Below, in pieces: positions 44,471 to 44,851 of a stretch of 44,851 nt of DNA (positions are counted from its first letter, which is position 1; each line of letters starts with the position of its first letter). This stretch comes from Pseudomonadota bacterium (GTDB taxonomy: Bacteria; Pseudomonadota; Gammaproteobacteria; Burkholderiales; Thiobacillaceae): the NCBI GenBank assembly GCA_021802945.1, contig JAJZRE010000019.1:1-44851 (forward strand), read 5' to 3'. Below the pieces are notes generated by a model. It was not told the origin of the DNA, made no database searches, and saw only the letters and a list, made by a program, of their open reading frames with translations. Made by a program: the position numbers and the translations under genes.

Positions 44471-44674
44471 TCAGCCGCCGCCGACCGCGACGACGATTTC
44501 CAGGCGATCGCCGCTGGCAAGCCGGGTCTCGGCATGCTGGCTGCGCGGGACGATTTCGCCGTTTTTCTCGATGGCGATGCGTTTTCCCGTCAGGTCCAGC
44601 GACTCGACCAGCCGGGAGACGGTAAGCGGAGCGGGGAAGCTACGGGGTTCGCCGTTGATGACGAGTTCAATCAC
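44471..44674 (-). CDS. thiS: Sulfur carrier protein ThiS
   Basis: 67-residue ubiquitin-like protein whose C-terminal glycine is converted to a thiocarboxylate by ThiF, donating sulfur to ThiG. The sequence [12 protein letters not shown] opens the beta-grasp fold, and the protein ends VVAVGGG with the required Gly-Gly. I chose GTG at 44674 because it gives the usual length and has GGAAAG upstream; an ATG-started longer form adds 22 non-family residues. No TPP riboswitch was recognised upstream. Confidence 0.93.
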   Translation of the reverse strand: MIELVINGEPRSFPAPLTVSRLVESLDLTGKRIAIEKNGEIVPRSQHAETRLASGDRLEIVVAVGGG

Positions 44675-44777
44675 AACTTCTTTCCGGGCGTGAGTTTCAG
44701 TATCATCCCGAATTCTACCCCGAAGCCCCCTGAAGGGCATGAAGGCACCCGCCTTCTAAACGGGAACCAGCATCAAC

Positions 44778-44851
44778 GCGGGCGTCGTATAGTGGCATTA
44801 CCTGAGCTTCCCAAGCTCATGAGGAGGGTTCGATTCCCTTCGCCCGCTCCA
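44778..44851 (+). tRNA. tRNA-Gly (CCC anticodon)
   Basis: 74-nt tRNA with encoded CCA. The acceptor gcgggcg pairs perfectly with cgcccgc. The D arm is around gtatagtggcattac. The anticodon stem tgagc/gctca has loop ttcccaa (anticodon CCC at 44810-44812). The T loop is ttcgatt, and the discriminator is T before CCA. It ends on the last base of the window, so anything downstream is unseen. Confidence 0.95.

Noticed and set aside
44675..44777. TPP riboswitch upstream of thiS
   Set aside because: The 100-nt region lacks the conserved thi-box sequences (CUGAGA, ACCUGA) that I would expect on the minus strand.
44778..44851. tRNA as an integration site for a mobile element
   Set aside because: The tRNA ends at the window edge, and no integrase or partial tRNA repeat is visible on the side that can be seen.

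Overview
The window is 44.8 kb of GC-rich bacterial chromosome, almost entirely coding. I infer a betaproteobacterium, probably a chemolithotrophic Thiobacillus/Hydrogenophilus-like lineage. The grounds are the gene order rpoE-rseA-rseB-rseC-mucD-grx-lepA-lepB-DUF4845-rnc-era-recO-pdxJ, the order rpsF-priB-rpsR-rplI-dnaB-alr, the pairing of rppH with proS, and a DsrC-like protein. No prophage, integron, CRISPR array or complete insertion sequence is visible. Apart from one AT-rich spot, the region looks like core genome.

Layout. 1-5000 (+): tgt, yajC, secD, secF and a DedA membrane protein. This joins tRNA queuosine exchange to the Sec accessory complex. 5002-15541 (-): one long convergent run read right to left. 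It starts with the envelope-stress sigma factor rpoE and its regulators (rseA, rseB, rseC, mucD), then a glutaredoxin-like gene, the GTPase lepA, signal peptidase lepB, a DUF4845 membrane protein, rnc, era, recO and pdxJ. Many junctions are 4-nt ATGA overlaps. 15683-19537: nadB (+), an ygfX/cptA-like gene (-) overlapping its tail, ygfZ, a DUF4936 gene and a DsrC/TusE-like gene that lacks the family cysteines. 19544-27670 (-): alr, dnaB, the rplI-rpsR-priB-rpsF ribosomal operon, a large PLP-dependent amino-acid decarboxylase, dcd and apbC. 27861-29720 (-): an unrecognised small gene, rppH and a spermidine-synthase-like protein. 29796-32978 (+): proS, a lytic transglycosylase and an unrecognised gene.

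33060-35873 (-) holds a compact four-gene unit: TlpA thioredoxin, a second exported thioredoxin, a TolC-type channel and a very short HlyD-type adaptor. No inner-membrane pump is present. 35887-37287 (+) is an aspartase/fumarase-family lyase. 37288-38162 is a less GC-rich stretch holding an orphan copK (periplasmic copper-binding protein) with its own promoter, a palindromic operator candidate and a leader hairpin. 38163-44851: the ribosome-assembly GTPase ylqF (+); the oxidative pentose-phosphate operon gnd-zwf-pgl (-); marC, trmB, thiG and thiS (-); and a tRNA-Gly(CCC) ending exactly at the window edge.

Intergenic spaces are short, but several hold structure: a C/T-rich palindromic repeat before secD, a 21/22-bp inverted-repeat element between era and recO, a 54-nt palindrome at the end of the glutaredoxin gene, a hairpin against the lepA start codon, a consensus DnaA box before dnaB, and two hairpins with the same stem bracketing the decarboxylase gene. 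The least explained multi-gene feature is the thioredoxin/TolC/mini-adaptor operon. The orphan copK and the cysteine-less DsrC-like protein come next.
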